From assembly GCA_004794655.1 (NCBI GenBank), contig SMMW01000032.1:62001-126000 (forward strand): DNA of 64,000 nucleotides, written 5' to 3'. The position numbers and the translations under genes were made by a program. Shown here one piece after another: positions 62,501 through 64,000 of this stretch; the stretch's first letter is position 1, and every line of letters starts with the position of its first letter. The notes beneath the pieces are model-generated. The model saw nothing but the letters and a program-made list of their open reading frames with translations. It was not told the DNA's origin and searched no databases. This DNA comes from Marisa cornuarietis (Eukaryota; Mollusca; Gastropoda; Architaenioglossa; Ampullariidae).

Positions 62501-62700
62501 TGCATGTATCTTGTTCTTAATAAAGCAAAAAGGCACTTAAAGTCTGTCTTGATGGCAGGGAAAGGTGCTATAGAATCAACAATATTATTATAATTATGTT
62601 AGTTGTTTTGCAACAGTTTTTTTTTTACCTTTATCATTTTCTTGCAGATTCTACAGATGTTTCTGGAAGCAAGCGCAAACGAGCAAAAGAACACAGATGA
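47548..62700 (+). CDS. NCOA6: nuclear receptor coactivator 6
   Basis: Coding exons 47548-47668, 47988-50750, 54112-54281, 54694-55372, 55788-59672, 61463-61684, 62648-62700; phases agree; 2630 residues (about 2060 in human). A TGA lies in frame just upstream of the ATG. The conserved N-terminal domain spans residues 6 to about 85, with the diagnostic VKKVEPWNSVRVTLNIPR (48-65) and LGVLAVQIEG. One LXXLL receptor-binding motif, LINLL (336-340), sits in the family context SSPLLINLLQTE, followed by PKKKRRVRQKK (367-377), the equivalent of the human KPKKKK run. The C-terminus ends in SKRKRAKEHR, like the human basic tail. The remainder is disordered and rich in S, T, A, P, H and G; the long human glutamine tracts are absent. 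NCOA6 scaffolds the MLL3/MLL4 histone methyltransferase complexes and coactivates nuclear receptors. Confidence 0.93.
51806..51954 (-). mobile_element. 121-bp RTE-type LINE tip with a 14-bp target duplication
   Basis: TTCAGACAGGATAA occurs at 51806-51819 and 51941-51954. The insert between them ends, on the minus strand, in TGATTGATTGATTGAT. The minus frame encodes WRRTVEREMKGKGWTWGHL...QWRAQRRLID, the extreme C-terminus of RTE-type polymerases. It is a very short 5'-truncated retroposition into NCOA6 intron 3. Confidence 0.85.
59745..59835 (-). repeat. AAT-tailed retroposon end
   Basis: AATAATAAATGCAAGATTTGTA is followed by GTATGCATGTAAGGAGCAGGGTCTTAGCGCTT-like sequence, the same layout as the copies at 12.9 and 16.1 kb (tail left, hence minus orientation). 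It lies in NCOA6 intron 6 (between the exons ending 59672 and starting 61463). Confidence 0.45.
62030..62600 (+). repeat. SINE-like dispersed repeat, copy 2
   Basis: The partner of the copy at 46440: shared blocks include CCACATGTTTAGATTTC, AGATCTGTGCTTGTACA, GTGAGAAGTGTGCTTGTTTTG, CCTCTAGCAGT and CTTGATGGCAGGGAAAGG, then an ATTATTATAATTAT tail. It occupies most of the last NCOA6 intron and ends about 50 bp before the final acceptor. Confidence 0.65.
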
Positions 62701-64000
62701 TAACAACTGTTAACTTCAGGTGAAATATAATTCAGCACCCACTGGGTGAGGAGAGGTGATGCTCTGCAGTCTTTAATGGATATGCCTGGGCCGGTGCGTA
62801 ATCTTTTGGAGAATCGGATATTGCCGTGGTGCTCGGCATAATCACATCATGTAAACGTCCGGCCATGGGGCAGACTGCATGGCAAGACACAGTCTGTTGT
62901 AGACGTTCGTGTATACAATGGCCTGCAGTAGATTAGACATAGATTTTTTTATGCAGGAGATGGCCCAGATCTGGTGTAGGCTAGGAAATAAAGTGTAAGG
63001 GAATCTCTAAAGTAGAGAATTTGCTTCAACCCTGCAAACTTAAAAGATGTGTTAGAGAGAAGCAGTGGGCCTGCATTTTTATTTATCAGGTCAATGCACC
63101 CACCAGTGGCCACCATAAGACATTTCTCAAGTCTCGCTTCTACGACCATCACTGCTTAACAATCAGTTTGAGCTTGGTGGCACCTAACAACACAGGCTGG
63201 TCATCTGGTTGCTGCTGTCTGCTGACTTCTCAGGGAATGCAGATCAAGATGGACAGGCGGCAAGCCAGCCTCTGAACACATGCCTTGCGTTGGCTGGCTG
63301 GTTTGCTGGCAGGCTGGCCCGCCAGCTGTTGGTTGCAGCTAGGGAAGAGCTGCGTGCTTTTGTAGTTGACTTTCTTTCCTAAAACTGGTCTTAGTAGGAG
63401 GCAGTGTTAACTACAGCATGATGTATGTTCTTTATTTCTTGTGCTTTGATACCCAGAAGATACTTTAATCACACAAAAAATAATCAGTTAATATTGTAGG
63501 CAAGTATGAGAAAAAGGCCTGAGCTAACTTTTTTTTATTTTTGGCACTCTTTGTTGGCCTGCCATTTTCTAGGCAGGTGGTGGGTGATGAGAGTTGTAGA
63601 GAGAGCGTTAGTTTCAGTGTACGAGTGAGTGCATCTACACGTCCACCCATGATGCAAAACAAATGCAGTTGCCTGCACATCTGCCTGGACATGTTGATTG
63701 TAGATTTGTTGTAGATATAATATCATGTCTCACGTTGTGATGGAAACTGACCTGCGCAATGTGATGTGTGTTACCTGGCAAGAGCCTTGTAGCATTGAGG
63801 TGAAGGAGGAGGTAACTAGTGCCATGTGATTTGGCTATGGGGATTCCTTCTCCTCCCACCCCCACCCCTTGTGAGCTGTGCCCATCTGTGCATGTACATA
63901 CCGAATGTAAATATAGGTTGCAGAGTTATTTATGTTCTTGTGGGAACATCCTAGACACAGGAGTGCAGTTTGTTGTCGCGAGTTTTTTTTTTTAAAGGAA
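62701..64000 (+). other. NCOA6 3' UTR and downstream sequence
   Basis: There is no coding sequence after the NCOA6 stop. AATAAA at 62987-62992, 287 bp past the stop, is the first candidate poly(A) signal. A GC-rich stretch at 63255-63345 contains repeated GGCTGG/CCAGCC words that could fold into hairpins. The minus-strand open frames near 63465-63865 look like chance. Confidence 0.5.

Noticed and set aside
1..64000. Bacterial-type systems, CRISPR arrays, operons or prophage
   Set aside because: No array of short direct repeats with unique spacers, no Shine-Dalgarno-led gene strings, and all recognised genes are spliced animal genes.

Overview
The window is animal nuclear DNA: AT-rich, with intron-rich genes bounded by GT-AG splice sites and many decayed non-LTR retrotransposons. 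Gene content plus the RTE-, CR1/L2- and Jockey-like repeats suggest a lophotrochozoan, most likely a mollusc. That is an inference; no species could be identified. Gene names rest on remembered family sequences and on exon chains whose reading frame holds across every splice junction.

Layout. 1-1.9 kb: the last exons of an unidentified + strand gene. 3.8-6.6 kb: LRRC42, minus strand. 6.8-26.4 kb: GPLD1, plus strand, 25 coding exons, 844 residues; its start codon lies only 199 bp from that of LRRC42, so the two probably share a promoter. 30.0-38.4 kb: PNKP, minus strand, 8 coding exons, 414 residues, convergent with GPLD1. About 39.7 kb to beyond 62.7 kb: NCOA6, plus strand, with a likely non-coding first exon near a promoter carrying NRF1- and YY1-like motifs, a 7.5 kb first intron, and 7 coding exons (2630 residues) including two of 2.8 and 3.9 kb. 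PNKP and NCOA6 are head to head.

The introns and spacers hold a good sample of this genome's repeats: a frameshifted RTE-type LINE in GPLD1 intron 6, a gutted Jockey-like LINE in GPLD1 intron 19, a CR1-like LINE between GPLD1 and PNKP, several L2/CR1-type 3' ends with AAT-type tails, a tRNA-derived SINE-like sequence, a fold-back element with iterated termini and a 9-bp target duplication in a PNKP intron, a 121-bp LINE tip with a 14-bp target duplication in an NCOA6 intron, and recent tandem duplications.

The genes do not form one pathway: GPI-anchor cleavage (GPLD1), DNA-end repair (PNKP), nuclear-receptor and chromatin coactivation (NCOA6) and an LRR protein of unclear role (LRRC42). I found no convincing new multi-gene system. 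The most interesting points are the PNKP without an FHA domain and with a changed catalytic motif, the fold-back element, a GC-AG intron in GPLD1, and the compact LRRC42/GPLD1 promoter with a palindromic E2F-like site.
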